From JAJCYL01 sp040222875 (GTDB lineage: Bacteria > Bacteroidota > Bacteroidia > Cytophagales > Cyclobacteriaceae): a stretch of DNA of 64,000 nt. The stretch covers positions 62,001 to 126,000 of the forward strand of contig JAVKCG010000005.1 of the NCBI GenBank assembly GCA_040222875.1, in the 5' to 3' direction. This document shows, piece after piece, positions 8,666 to 17,299 of the stretch (the first letter of the stretch is position 1; each line of letters opens with the position of its first letter). The notes below the pieces were generated by a model. That model was not told where the DNA came from and made no database searches. It saw only the letters and a program-made list of their open reading frames with translations. The position numbers and the translations under genes are program-made.

Positions 8666-9057
8666 AGTTGAGTTACAGAATCCTGGCTTCGATATATTTT
8701 GTTTCTATGCTGATTGTAAGTGCTTGTTCTACTCAACCAGATAAGCCATCCCCTATCCCCGAAAAACAGATTTCAGAATTCAAAAATGAAGCAAGGCAAG
8801 TGCTTCCTGATGGTGAAGCCAAAGAGTTGGTCATCAACAATTGCGTCCATTGTCATTCTCACCTACTTATTACACAAAACCAGGCAACCGGAGAAGGATG
8901 GCAATCAATGATTGTTTGGATGCAGGAAACCCAGGGATTGTGGCCACTTGGCCAAAATGAAGAAGCTATTGTTGCTTATCTAGCTAAAAATTTCGCACCG
9001 CAAAGCACTGGTAGAAGAATACCGTTGGTGGTGGAGGAATGGTATGAATTGAAATAA
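8662..9057 (+). CDS. Lipoprotein cytochrome c, likely SorB-like electron acceptor
   Basis: A 131-residue protein with a lipoprotein signal (VSAC, Cys22) and a single heme c site, CVHCH at 61-65, followed by GEGWQSMIVWM, whose Met residues could supply the distal heme ligand. The ATG overlaps the stop of the sulfite oxidase gene, so the two proteins are made together. I infer that this lipid-anchored cytochrome carries electrons from sulfite oxidation toward the terminal oxidase. Confidence 0.88.
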   Translation: MKLSYRILASIYFVSMLIVSACSTQPDKPSPIPEKQISEFKNEARQVLPDGEAKELVINNCVHCHSHLLITQNQATGEGWQSMIVWMQETQGLWPLGQNEEAIVAYLAKNFAPQSTGRRIPLVVEEWYELK

Positions 9058-9062
9058 AATTG

Positions 9063-10283
9063 TTAGAAACGGGTGGTCAAATAAATAATGGTAAAACCAA
9101 CCAAAAATAAAATTCCCGCATACGATAGGTTCTTTAGCCAGGGCTTCGGTTGATGTTCAGCTAAAACCTGCTTTCCAGTAACAACTTTATAATTGATGAT
9201 TGCGATGATAGGTGCTACGACAAATGAAAGCACAGTTGCCAAATCAATTAAGGCACCTAGTTTATTAGAAAAATAAACGATTATTATCCAACCGATTAAC
9301 ATAACTACTATCATGATCGGTTTGTAGATATAATAGCTTTTGCCGGTAAGTAAATTGATCGATTCCTCCACCACTCTGGGATAGCCATCCAGCACAGTAA
9401 GAGTTGTGCTGAACATGGTACTGAAAGCTGCAATTGCTATCACAAAAAACATCCAGTCACCAAAAGTTTTGGTAAACATGCCAGTCAATTGGCCTGCAAA
9501 AAGCACAGAATTATTGGAGAGCTCAACGCCTTGATCATATAACAATGTGGCGCCCATGGTAAGAAAGCATAGAGCAAGCAGGGCTGTAATCAAATACCCA
9601 ATATTGAAATCTGAAATCAGGTTTTTGAATGTTATTGACTGATCGATTTTAGCTTTCTGCACAGTCCAGGCACTGTTCATTGCTGCTAAATCCAGTGCAG
9701 ACGGCATCCAACCCATCAGTGCCACGATGAAGATAAAGCTGCTATCTTCTAACAGTAACTCGATGTTCAGTAGTTTGACCTTCGGCGCCTCAATTCCAGT
9801 TAATGCCAGAATGGTTGCAACTATTGTTGAAATCACGAGGAGACCAGCAACAAATTTTATTACAGTTTCCAGGGTGCTGTACTTGCCCCGAAATAAGACA
9901 CCAAAACAAGCTATCATCGTAATGGCGGCAAGAATCGGAATGCTTAAGTCTGAGGAGATCAGATTACCGAGTGTTCCTGCTGCCACAATGGTTACCCCGG
10001 CAGTTACGGTGAACATCGTTCCAAAGCTGATAATTAGAAACAGTAACAACATCCATCTGGCCTCATTGAAATAACCAACAAGGATGCTTTTGCCAGTTGC
10101 AGCTGCAAACCGGGTTCCATATTCAAAAAAAGGGTATTTAAACAAGTTGGCCAGGATTACGAAAAGCACTAGTTCAAATCCGAAGAGAGCACCAGCCCTG
10201 GTTGATTGGACAAGGTGTGAAACACCAATGCAGGTACTGGCAAATAAAATTCCCGGCCCCAGTTTACTTAGAAAGTTATTCAT
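9063..10283 (-). CDS. Nramp-like transporter lacking the canonical metal-binding motifs
   Basis: A 406-residue polytopic protein (about 11 TM helices) with the overall Nramp pattern: LGPGILFAS at the start of TM1 and the family spacing throughout. The canonical TM1 metal motif DPGN is GVSH (20-23), and the TM6 motif MPHN is MPSA (193-196). Those Asp, Asn and His residues bind Mn2+/Fe2+ in characterised Nramps, so divalent-metal transport cannot be assumed. Its stop lies 5 bases from the convergent cytochrome gene. Confidence 0.85.
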   Translation of the reverse strand: MNNFLSKLGPGILFASTCIGVSHLVQSTRAGALFGFELVLFVILANLFKYPFFEYGTRFAAATGKSILVGYFNEARWMLLLFLIISFGTMFTVTAGVTIVAAGTLGNLISSDLSIPILAAITMIACFGVLFRGKYSTLETVIKFVAGLLVISTIVATILALTGIEAPKVKLLNIELLLEDSSFIFIVALMGWMPSALDLAAMNSAWTVQKAKIDQSITFKNLISDFNIGYLITALLALCFLTMGATLLYDQGVELSNNSVLFAGQLTGMFTKTFGDWMFFVIAIAAFSTMFSTTLTVLDGYPRVVEESINLLTGKSYYIYKPIMIVVMLIGWIIIVYFSNKLGALIDLATVLSFVVAPIIAIINYKVVTGKQVLAEHQPKPWLKNLSYAGILFLVGFTIIYLTTRF

Positions 10284-10351
10284 ATTTCTGAACTCACCTT
10301 GAAGGTCTCAAAGATGCCTTATTTTCTCAGCCTATGAAGAATCCCTTTTGA

Positions 10352-10382
10352 TTTTTTCCTACCTGAAGGCTACCTAACTTTG
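10352..10382 (+). promoter_or_regulatory. Putative promoter of the ALDH7 gene
   Basis: A TAACTTTG at 10375-10382 matches the Bacteroidota -7 consensus TAnnTTTG, 20 bases before the ATG. A TTTT at the expected -33 spacing (19 bases) is a weak partner. Confidence 0.45.
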
Positions 10383-10402
10383 CAGCCCAAATAAACAAAA
10401 GC

Positions 10403-11953
10403 ATGACAGTTAGAGAGCAATACGGCATTAGCCAAACCTTAAAAAACTTAGGTATAGACAACACAAATGATGGCGCTTCCACTGGTTCAAATTGGATAAA
10501 AACCACAGGCCAAACTTATGAAATAAAATCCCCGGTAGATGGAGAAATAATTGGTTCAGTAAATGGAGCAACTTCGGATGACTACAACACAATATTAGAT
10601 ACAGCTCAGGCAGCATTCAAAACATGGAGATTAATGCCAGCTCCGCAGCGGGGAGAAATTGTCAGGCAAATTGGTGAGGCTCTGAGGGAAAAGAAAGCCG
10701 ACCTGGGTAGGCTTGTTTCTTATGAAATGGGTAAGTCTTACCAGGAAGGCCTGGGCGAGGTACAGGAGATGATCGATATAGCTGATTTTGCGGTGGGATT
10801 ATCAAGGCAGCTTTATGGGCTTACCATGCCATCAGAGCGGCCAAACCACCGTCTGTTTGAACAGTGGCACCCGGTTGGGCCTGTGGGAATAATTTCAGCA
10901 TTTAACTTTCCAGTGGCTGTGTGGTCATGGAATTCATTTGTCGCCTGGGTTTGTGGAGATGTTTGCATTTGGAAGCCTTCAGAAAAGACCCCTCTGTCAG
11001 CAATTGCTTGTCAGAAAATTGCCGTCGAAGTTTTTAAAAAACACAACCTGCCAGAAGGAATTTCCAGCCTCATTGTTGGCAATTATGAAATCGGTCAATT
11101 GATGTCAAACGATGGCCGCTTGCCATTGGTATCTGCTACTGGCTCCACCAGAATGGGCAAAGCAGTTGGAGAAGCGGTTGGCAAAAGACTGGGTAAGGCG
11201 TTGTTAGAACTTGGAGGCAACAATGCAATCATTATCTCCAAGCATGCTGATTTGGAGATGACCATAATCGGTGCGGTATTCGGAGCAGTTGGTACAGCAG
11301 GCCAGCGGTGTACATCTACCAGAAGGCTGATTATTCATGAAGATGTTTATGATGAGGTGAAATCTAAACTCAAGAGCGCCTATTCTCAGTTGAGAATAGG
11401 AAATCCTTTGGATGAATCCAATCATGTTGGGCCACTAATTGATCACCAGGCTGTAGAGAGCTACAAAAGTGCATTAGGTAAAATCATCGAGGAAGGTGGC
11501 ACCGCAGTAATTGAAGGTGAAGCACTTTCAGGGGAAGGTTACGGATCAGGTTGCTATGTAAAACCTGCGATTTATGAAGTCAGCAACGACTATGAGATTG
11601 TTTGCCACGAAACTTTCGCTCCTATTTTATACCTGATCAAATACAAAAACATAGAGGAGGCCATAGAGATGCAGAATGCTGTACCTCAAGGCTTGTCTTC
11701 AGCCATCATGACCAACAACCTGAGGGAGTCAGAATTGTTCTTGTCACATGCCGGCTCTGATTGCGGCATTGCCAATGTGAACATCGGCACATCAGGGGCT
11801 GAAATTGGTGGTGCTTTCGGTGGCGAAAAAGAAACTGGCGGTGGCCGGGAGTCAGGCTCTGATGCCTGGAAGGCCTACATGAGACGTCAGACCAACACCA
11901 TTAATTATGGTACTGAGTTGCCGTTAGCGCAGGGGATTAAGTTTGATTTTTAG
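10403..11953 (+). CDS. ALDH7-type aldehyde dehydrogenase (aminoadipate semialdehyde/P6C dehydrogenase-like)
   Basis: A 516-residue NAD(P)-dependent aldehyde dehydrogenase. The cofactor-binding region has FNFPVAVWSWN and SATGSTRMGK; the general base lies in LLELGGNNA near residue 265 and the nucleophilic cysteine in GTAGQRCTS near 300. The N-terminal QYGISQTLKNLGI and the GGNNA variant of the usual GGKSP motif point to the ALDH7 (antiquitin) branch, which oxidises alpha-aminoadipate semialdehyde to aminoadipate in lysine breakdown. Monocistronic, with its own -7 box and a strong terminator. Confidence 0.9.
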   Translation: MTVREQYGISQTLKNLGIDNTNDGASTGSNWIKTTGQTYEIKSPVDGEIIGSVNGATSDDYNTILDTAQAAFKTWRLMPAPQRGEIVRQIGEALREKKADLGRLVSYEMGKSYQEGLGEVQEMIDIADFAVGLSRQLYGLTMPSERPNHRLFEQWHPVGPVGIISAFNFPVAVWSWNSFVAWVCGDVCIWKPSEKTPLSAIACQKIAVEVFKKHNLPEGISSLIVGNYEIGQLMSNDGRLPLVSATGSTRMGKAVGEAVGKRLGKALLELGGNNAIIISKHADLEMTIIGAVFGAVGTAGQRCTSTRRLIIHEDVYDEVKSKLKSAYSQLRIGNPLDESNHVGPLIDHQAVESYKSALGKIIEEGGTAVIEGEALSGEGYGSGCYVKPAIYEVSNDYEIVCHETFAPILYLIKYKNIEEAIEMQNAVPQGLSSAIMTNNLRESELFLSHAGSDCGIANVNIGTSGAEIGGAFGGEKETGGGRESGSDAWKAYMRRQTNTINYGTELPLAQGIKFDF

Positions 11954-11981
11954 ATTGTAATTTCTTGTAACCTTGGTTGTT

Positions 11982-12018
11982 TTAGACTACAAAAGTCTCA
12001 AAGACTTTTGTAGTCTAA
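11982..12018. terminator. Bidirectional intrinsic terminator
   Basis: A perfect 17-bp inverted repeat (11982-11998 with 12002-12018) separated by three bases lies between the convergent ALDH and ABC-permease genes. It would terminate transcription from either side. Confidence 0.8.
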
Positions 12019-12041
12019 TCCTCATTGTTGTTAGACCAACA

Positions 12042-13307
12042 TCACTGCGTCCTGATCGCCACAACAGGATCCATTTTAGCAGCCGATGAGGCAGGTATTA
12101 TCCCAGATAATATTCCAACAATTGCAGAAACGCCCAGGCCTATCATCACATTTTTAAAACTGAGAGCTATTTCCAAAGTGCCGAGGTCTATAAAACTCAG
12201 GAGGAATACCAAGAAAATACCGATTGCCCCTCCCAGCACACTCAAAAAAATCGATTCAAATAAAAATTGAGATAGGATAAAGTAATTCTTAGCCCCCAGC
12301 GACTTTTGGATGCCAATTATTGGAGTTCGCTCTTTAACAGAAACGAACATGATATTGGCAATACCGAACCCCCCGATCAAAATTGAAAACCCACCAATAA
12401 CCCAACCTCCAAGCCAAAGCGCATCAAATGTTGCCCCAATAAAATTGGAGATGGCTTCTGGTCGATTTAAAGCAAAATCATCTTCCTCCCTTGGTTTCAA
12501 ATGACGTTTTTTACGCATAAGTCCGGTTAATTCTGACTCAAGATTCAAAAGGTCGTAATCATCCGGATAACCCTTTACAGTTATACTACTTCCAATTCCT
12601 CTAAACCTTCCCGTATAGTAGAGCTTCGTGAACGATTTGTAAGGAACATAAACTGCATCATCATTGGTAGGTGCGCCAAGAAAGCTTTCACCTTCCTCCT
12701 TTAAAGTTGCTATGACGTAAAAGTCTTGCCCCTTAACCTTGATCTCTTTTCCGATGGCTTGTTCAAACGGAAAAAGTTCTTCTTTCACTTTATAGCCGAT
12801 GATGGCTACATTTCTTGCACTTTCGATTTCCTGCCTGGTGAAATAGCGCCCTTCATCCAAAGGAATCTCATAAACATCTTTATGACCAAAAGCCACGCCA
12901 ACAAGATTATTTCCGTTGGTGCTGTTGTTTCCATATTTCATAGGGGCACCATTTCGTACAGCATAAATGGTGATGCCCTGCATGTTTTCGACGTTTTCCA
13001 GCAAAAACTCATATTCGCTGTAATCCGGGTTTGGTCGTTGAAAATATTTCCACCACGGATAGGGCCCACCAAATATGTAGGGCCATTTTTCTACAGCTAT
13101 ATTATCAGAGCCTAAAAAATCAAGACTATCCTTGATGCTCTTTTCAAGCGAATCTACTACCGTGAAAACTGCTATAATGGCAAAGATGCCAATGGTTACA
13201 CCAAGCAGTGATAGTACTGTTCGTAACAGGTTCATTCTTAGGGCTGACCAGGCGAAACCAAAGCTTTCCCATATCTGCCTTACAAGTATTGTGAAAGTCT
13301 TTCTCAT
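12042..13307 (-). CDS. MacB/FtsX-family ABC transporter permease
   Basis: A 421-residue permease with the MacB layout: one N-terminal TM helix (LLRTVLSLLGVTIGIFAII, 28-46), a large periplasmic domain (about 55-285), and three C-terminal TM helices, with GGFGIANIM and VKERTPIIGIQKSLGA typical of the family. Such permeases work with a separate ATPase in mechanotransmission rather than classical transport, for example efflux, lipoprotein release or toxin export. No ATPase gene is adjacent; the ftsE-like gene at 51.3 kb is far away and not an obvious partner. Confidence 0.88.
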   Translation of the reverse strand: MRKTFTILVRQIWESFGFAWSALRMNLLRTVLSLLGVTIGIFAIIAVFTVVDSLEKSIKDSLDFLGSDNIAVEKWPYIFGGPYPWWKYFQRPNPDYSEYEFLLENVENMQGITIYAVRNGAPMKYGNNSTNGNNLVGVAFGHKDVYEIPLDEGRYFTRQEIESARNVAIIGYKVKEELFPFEQAIGKEIKVKGQDFYVIATLKEEGESFLGAPTNDDAVYVPYKSFTKLYYTGRFRGIGSSITVKGYPDDYDLLNLESELTGLMRKKRHLKPREEDDFALNRPEAISNFIGATFDALWLGGWVIGGFSILIGGFGIANIMFVSVKERTPIIGIQKSLGAKNYFILSQFLFESIFLSVLGGAIGIFLVFLLSFIDLGTLEIALSFKNVMIGLGVSAIVGILSGIIPASSAAKMDPVVAIRTQ

Positions 13308-13402
13308 AAATTCACATGCGGGGGCTCTAAATTGATCAATTTATTTAACTTTGCGCCCTCTTAATAAAACCTTCTTCTAACAATTTAATGCCGTAAGATT
13401 AA

Positions 13403-14455
13403 ATGGGAATGAAATTATCAGAATTTAAGTTCGATTTGCCACCTGGGCTTGTCGCACTTTACCCCGCCGAGAATAGAGACGATTCAAGGCTAATGGTTGT
13501 TCACAAAGACACCGGAGAAATTGAACATAAAGTTTTCAAAGACATAGTTGACTACTTTGATGAGGGGGATAGTTTCATTGTAAATGACACCAAGGTTTTT
13601 CCTGCAAGGCTATATGGCAACAAGGAGAAGACCGGTGCAAAAATTGAAGTTTTCCTCTTAAGGGAGCTAAATAGAGAGATGCATCTTTGGGATGTGTTGG
13701 TTGATCCTGCGAGGAAAATCAGGGTAGGCAACAAACTCTATTTTGGTGAAGGGGAACTCGTAGCAGAAGTGATCGACAACACCACCTCAAGGGGAAGAAC
13801 CATCCGATTTTTGTATGATGGCCCTGATGAAGAGTTCGATCGATTGATCGATACGCTAGGTGAAACACCACTACCCAAATACATCAAAAGGAAAGCTGAG
13901 CCAGAAGATCGGGAGCGCTTTCAGACCATTTTTGCTAAGCATGTTGGCGCAGTTGCTGCACCAACCGGTGGACTTCATTTCACAAAGCAGCTTTTAAAAA
14001 GACTTGAACTAAAAGGCATTGATGTTGGTGCAATCACCATGCATATTGGCCTTGGAACTTTCAGGCCTGTGGATGTTGAAGATCTCACGAAGCACAAAAT
14101 GGATTCAGAGAACTTCAAGGTGGATACTCCAACGGTTAATCTTGTCAATAACTGTCTTGATGAGAAAAAGAAAATCTGCGCCATCGGTACTACCGTTATG
14201 AGAACCTTGGAAACTTCGGTTTCAGCAAACAACAGATTAAAGGAGAATGAAGGATGGACTGACAAATTCATTTTTCCTCCTTATGAATTCAAAATTTGTA
14301 ATGCGTTGGTAACCAATTTCCATATGCCGGAAAGCACTCTGCTGATGATGGCTTGTGCTTTTGGTGGTTATGACCTGATCTTTGAGGCCTACAAAATAGC
14401 CATGAAAGAGAAGTACCGATTCTTCAGCTATGGCGATGCAATGCTGATCATTTAA
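13403..14455 (+). CDS. queA: S-adenosylmethionine:tRNA ribosyltransferase-isomerase QueA
   Basis: A 350-residue enzyme that transfers and isomerises the ribose of SAM onto 7-aminomethyl-deazaguanine in tRNA, giving epoxyqueuosine. Diagnostic segments are FIVNDTKVFPARL, LPKYIKRKAEPEDRERFQTIF, VAAPTGGLHF, LGTFRPV and NFHMPESTLLMM. The length is typical. A TAACTTTG box at 13346-13353 lies upstream. It is followed by ispD 53 bases downstream on the same strand. ATG 13409 (MKLSEF) is an equally possible start. Confidence 0.96.
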   Translation: MGMKLSEFKFDLPPGLVALYPAENRDDSRLMVVHKDTGEIEHKVFKDIVDYFDEGDSFIVNDTKVFPARLYGNKEKTGAKIEVFLLRELNREMHLWDVLVDPARKIRVGNKLYFGEGELVAEVIDNTTSRGRTIRFLYDGPDEEFDRLIDTLGETPLPKYIKRKAEPEDRERFQTIFAKHVGAVAAPTGGLHFTKQLLKRLELKGIDVGAITMHIGLGTFRPVDVEDLTKHKMDSENFKVDTPTVNLVNNCLDEKKKICAIGTTVMRTLETSVSANNRLKENEGWTDKFIFPPYEFKICNALVTNFHMPESTLLMMACAFGGYDLIFEAYKIAMKEKYRFFSYGDAMLII

Positions 14456-14508
14456 TCAGAACTTGACTTGAGTTTCGGATTGATGGGCTATTTAAATAAA
14501 TTCCTATC

Positions 14509-15168
14509 ATGAAAAAGTACGCCCTGATTGTTGCTGGAGGAGTTGGAACCCGTATGGCTGTTGATACGCCAAAACAATTCATTCCTGTTGCGGGGTTGCC
14601 AATTTTAATGCACACTCTAACCAGATTTTACAAGTATGAACATCAGATGGAAATCATACTTGTTTTACCAACCAGCCATTTTAGCACCTGGACGAACCTA
14701 TCTTTACAATATGATTTTGATGTACCGCATCGGTTGGTTGCAGGCGGTTCAGAGCGGTTTCATTCAGTGAAAAATGGCCTCGATTCAATCGAAGGAGATG
14801 GCCTAGTAGCCATACATGATGGAGTAAGGCCGTTAATTGACGAAGGCACCATTGACAGATGTTTTAAATCGGCAGAAAAATCTGGAAATGGTATTGCATC
14901 TGTCGATTTGAAAGAATCCATAAGGCATTTGAAAAAAGGTGGAAATGAAGCGCTTGATCGATCAGAATATCAATTGATCCAAACACCTCAGACATTTCAA
15001 GTTAAACTGATAAAAGAAGCATTCGACAGGGAATACATTGATCAGTTCACAGATGACGCATCAGTTGCTGAAGCGGCAGGCCAAAAAATCAATTTGGTTG
15101 AGGGCAGTTATCGGAATTTGAAGGTGACCACCAAAGATGACCTGGTGGTCGCTGAAGCCTTTTTGTAA
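14509..15168 (+). CDS. ispD: 2-C-methyl-D-erythritol 4-phosphate cytidylyltransferase
   Basis: A 219-residue enzyme of the non-mevalonate isoprenoid pathway that joins CTP and MEP to give CDP-ME. It has the nucleotide-binding start ALIVAGGVGTRM followed by PKQFIPVAGLPIL, the mid-protein VAIHDGVRPLID, and IQTPQTF near residue 160. A second gene of the pathway, dxr, lies at 18.6-19.8 kb. Confidence 0.95.
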   Translation: MKKYALIVAGGVGTRMAVDTPKQFIPVAGLPILMHTLTRFYKYEHQMEIILVLPTSHFSTWTNLSLQYDFDVPHRLVAGGSERFHSVKNGLDSIEGDGLVAIHDGVRPLIDEGTIDRCFKSAEKSGNGIASVDLKESIRHLKKGGNEALDRSEYQLIQTPQTFQVKLIKEAFDREYIDQFTDDASVAEAAGQKINLVEGSYRNLKVTTKDDLVVAEAFL

Positions 15169-15195
15169 GGTTGAATCCCCGATTAAATAACTTTA
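15162..15195 (+). promoter_or_regulatory. Possible promoter of the downstream membrane-protein gene
   Basis: TTTG at 15162-15165 and TAACTTTA at 15188-15195 are 22 bases apart, roughly the Bacteroidota -33/-7 arrangement. The gene starts at GTG 15199, so the leader would be very short or absent. Confidence 0.3.
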
Positions 15196-15198
15196 GCT

Positions 15199-16857
15199 GT
15201 GAGCAGGAATTTGACTTTTGAGAAATTAGTAGAAGCCTCGTTCTACTTTATTTTGTTAGCCTCGCTCAGCTCAATCTGGCTCAACAAATATTTCATTACC
15301 GGGGATGGCCCATCCCATTTATATAATTCAAAAGTCCTTCTCGACTTTGTTACATCGAGTAATGTAGAATTTTATAGGGAATACTACTCGATAAATCGGG
15401 ATCTGGATCCTAATTGGTCAGGTCATATAATCCTGGCAGGCCTACTTTATATTTTCCCTTATTATTTGGCTGAAAAAGTTTTCATTACCCTATACGTACT
15501 GCTGTTTTCATTTTCATTGCGGGCTTTGATTAAAGAAATCAATCCTGAAAATGGTTTTTTGATAGTACTTGGGATGCCGTTCATTTACCAGTTTACGTTT
15601 AGAATGGGCTTTTACAATTACTCTCTAAGCTTCGCATTCTGTTTTCTGAGTATTTGGTTTTGGCTCAAGTATCACCAGAAGTTTCAGTTTTATCATTTCG
15701 TCATTTATTTGCTTATCAATACAGTTTTGTATTTCACGCATCCGATTGGCTTTTTACTTTCAGTTTTAGTAGTTGGGATTGTTAATACAATCAATGTTTT
15801 GTGTCTGGCTCCACTATATGAATCTCCCCATAAGAGCCTCCCATCAAAGATTCAAATATTTTTCAAACCTCTCTTTAGCTTCTTTCCGGGACTTCTCTTA
15901 TTGGTGGCATATCTTCAAAAACAAGGCACTAGTACAGCCTTGAACGAAGTTCGTTTCACCAGGCTCTTTCAAGAATTCATAGAACTTACATCATTAGTCA
16001 ACCTCAATTCTTCGGAGGAGTTTTGGGCGATCTTATTAGCTGTTTTATTCGGAATAATGTTGGTGTACTCCATTATTTCCCATGTCAAGAATTTCCATAT
16101 TAAGTCTGGAGATGGCTTTTTTCTCGTGTTCATAATCACCTTTCTAGTCTATTTTCTTCACCCAAGTACCTTTACGGGAGCTGGTGTCCTGAGTATCAGG
16201 CTGCAATTTATTCCATACCTAACTCTCTTGTTGTGGTTTTCAAGTATCGACTTTCCACAACTATTTAAGAAAGTCATTTTGGCGACTACTCTGGTGATCG
16301 CAACAGCCTTCATTTGGATTAGACAACCACAAACCGCTCTGGCTTCAGATGCCGTTGAAGAATACTTAGAAGTTGCCGAACATATCGAAGCGCATTCGAC
16401 GGTGCTACCTCTAAGTTTCTCTCATAATGGAAAAACGCCGGAGGGAGAATTGATAACCAAACGTATCTGGTTGTTTATGCATGTTTCGGATTATCTCGGT
16501 GCAATAAAGCCCTCAATCTTACTGGGAAACTATGAAGGCAACACTGGCTATTTCCCGATTGACTGGAAGCCAGAGATGAACCCGTTCAGGCATCTTAGTT
16601 CAAATGAAGGACTTGAGTTTCAACCGCCAAGTGTTGATATAGACAACTACCAAAATAAAACAGGGAGTGATATTGACTATGTTATTCTCTGGTGTCTGGA
16701 TGAGCAATACATGTCGCATGAATATACTGTCAATATTTTGGAGCAGTTATCAGCAAATTATGAAATGACATTTGCTTCTGAAAACAACCTTGTTCAGCTC
16801 TATAGGAAAAAAAGAGTGCACAATTCTAATGTAGAGGAACAAAAAAATCCGAAGTAG
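15199..16857 (+). CDS. Large polytopic membrane protein of unknown function (possibly GT-C-like)
   Basis: A 552-residue protein starting at GTG 15199. About ten TM helices fill residues 12-375; a soluble C-terminal domain of about 170 residues follows. An acidic GDGPSHLYNS after the first TM helix recalls the first-loop acidic motif of GT-C (polyprenol-linked sugar) glycosyltransferases, but I cannot assign a family firmly. The stop codon lies inside the left arm of the terminator. Its position after ispD does not define a function. Confidence 0.75.
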   Translation: MSRNLTFEKLVEASFYFILLASLSSIWLNKYFITGDGPSHLYNSKVLLDFVTSSNVEFYREYYSINRDLDPNWSGHIILAGLLYIFPYYLAEKVFITLYVLLFSFSLRALIKEINPENGFLIVLGMPFIYQFTFRMGFYNYSLSFAFCFLSIWFWLKYHQKFQFYHFVIYLLINTVLYFTHPIGFLLSVLVVGIVNTINVLCLAPLYESPHKSLPSKIQIFFKPLFSFFPGLLLLVAYLQKQGTSTALNEVRFTRLFQEFIELTSLVNLNSSEEFWAILLAVLFGIMLVYSIISHVKNFHIKSGDGFFLVFIITFLVYFLHPSTFTGAGVLSIRLQFIPYLTLLLWFSSIDFPQLFKKVILATTLVIATAFIWIRQPQTALASDAVEEYLEVAEHIEAHSTVLPLSFSHNGKTPEGELITKRIWLFMHVSDYLGAIKPSILLGNYEGNTGYFPIDWKPEMNPFRHLSSNEGLEFQPPSVDIDNYQNKTGSDIDYVILWCLDEQYMSHEYTVNILEQLSANYEMTFASENNLVQLYRKKRVHNSNVEEQKNPK

Positions 16858-16871
16858 CGTACTTCGGATTT
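16845..16871. terminator. Bidirectional intrinsic terminator
   Basis: A perfect 12-bp stem (16845-16856 with 16860-16871) and a three-base loop overlap the stop codon of the upstream gene, with an A run before and T-rich sequence after. It serves the convergent DUF2795 gene as well. Confidence 0.8.
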
Positions 16872-16894
16872 CTTATCTATAAGTCAGTAAGTCG

Positions 16895-17116
16895 CTAATA
16901 CTCGTCTTCATTAAAGAAGAAATCTTCTTTGGTCGGATAATCCGGCCATATTTCCTCGATATTTTCATAAGGCTGACCGTCGTCTTCTAATTCCTGCAGA
17001 TTTTCTACTACTTCCAAAGGAGCACCTGACCTGATAGAGTAATCAATTAATTCGTCCTTTGAAGCTGGCCAAGGGGCGTCTTCCAGATAAGATGCAAGTT
17101 CTAATGTCCAATACAT
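16895..17116 (-). CDS. DUF2795 domain protein
   Basis: A 73-residue acidic protein with the short DUF2795 helix pattern (MYWTLELASYLEDAPWPASK at the start and PLEVVENLQELED in the middle). DUF2795 proteins are widespread in Bacteroidota and of unknown function; their small helical fold suggests a binding or regulatory role. The C-terminus is strongly acidic. It is transcribed alone. Confidence 0.85.
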   Translation of the reverse strand: MYWTLELASYLEDAPWPASKDELIDYSIRSGAPLEVVENLQELEDDGQPYENIEEIWPDYPTKEDFFFNEDEY

Positions 17117-17299
17117 ATTTTAACTATTATGATAGCCTTTTAAAATTGGCTGCAAAAATAAATTTTAATCGCATATATCAAACTAAACTTTAGCTATTTA
17201 AGTTAGCCGATTATGATACCCTTATTATAGCGTGTTTTGCTAATAAACCAAATAGATAAGGGTTTATTGTGTTGAATTAAGAAATCAAAAATTTGAGAA

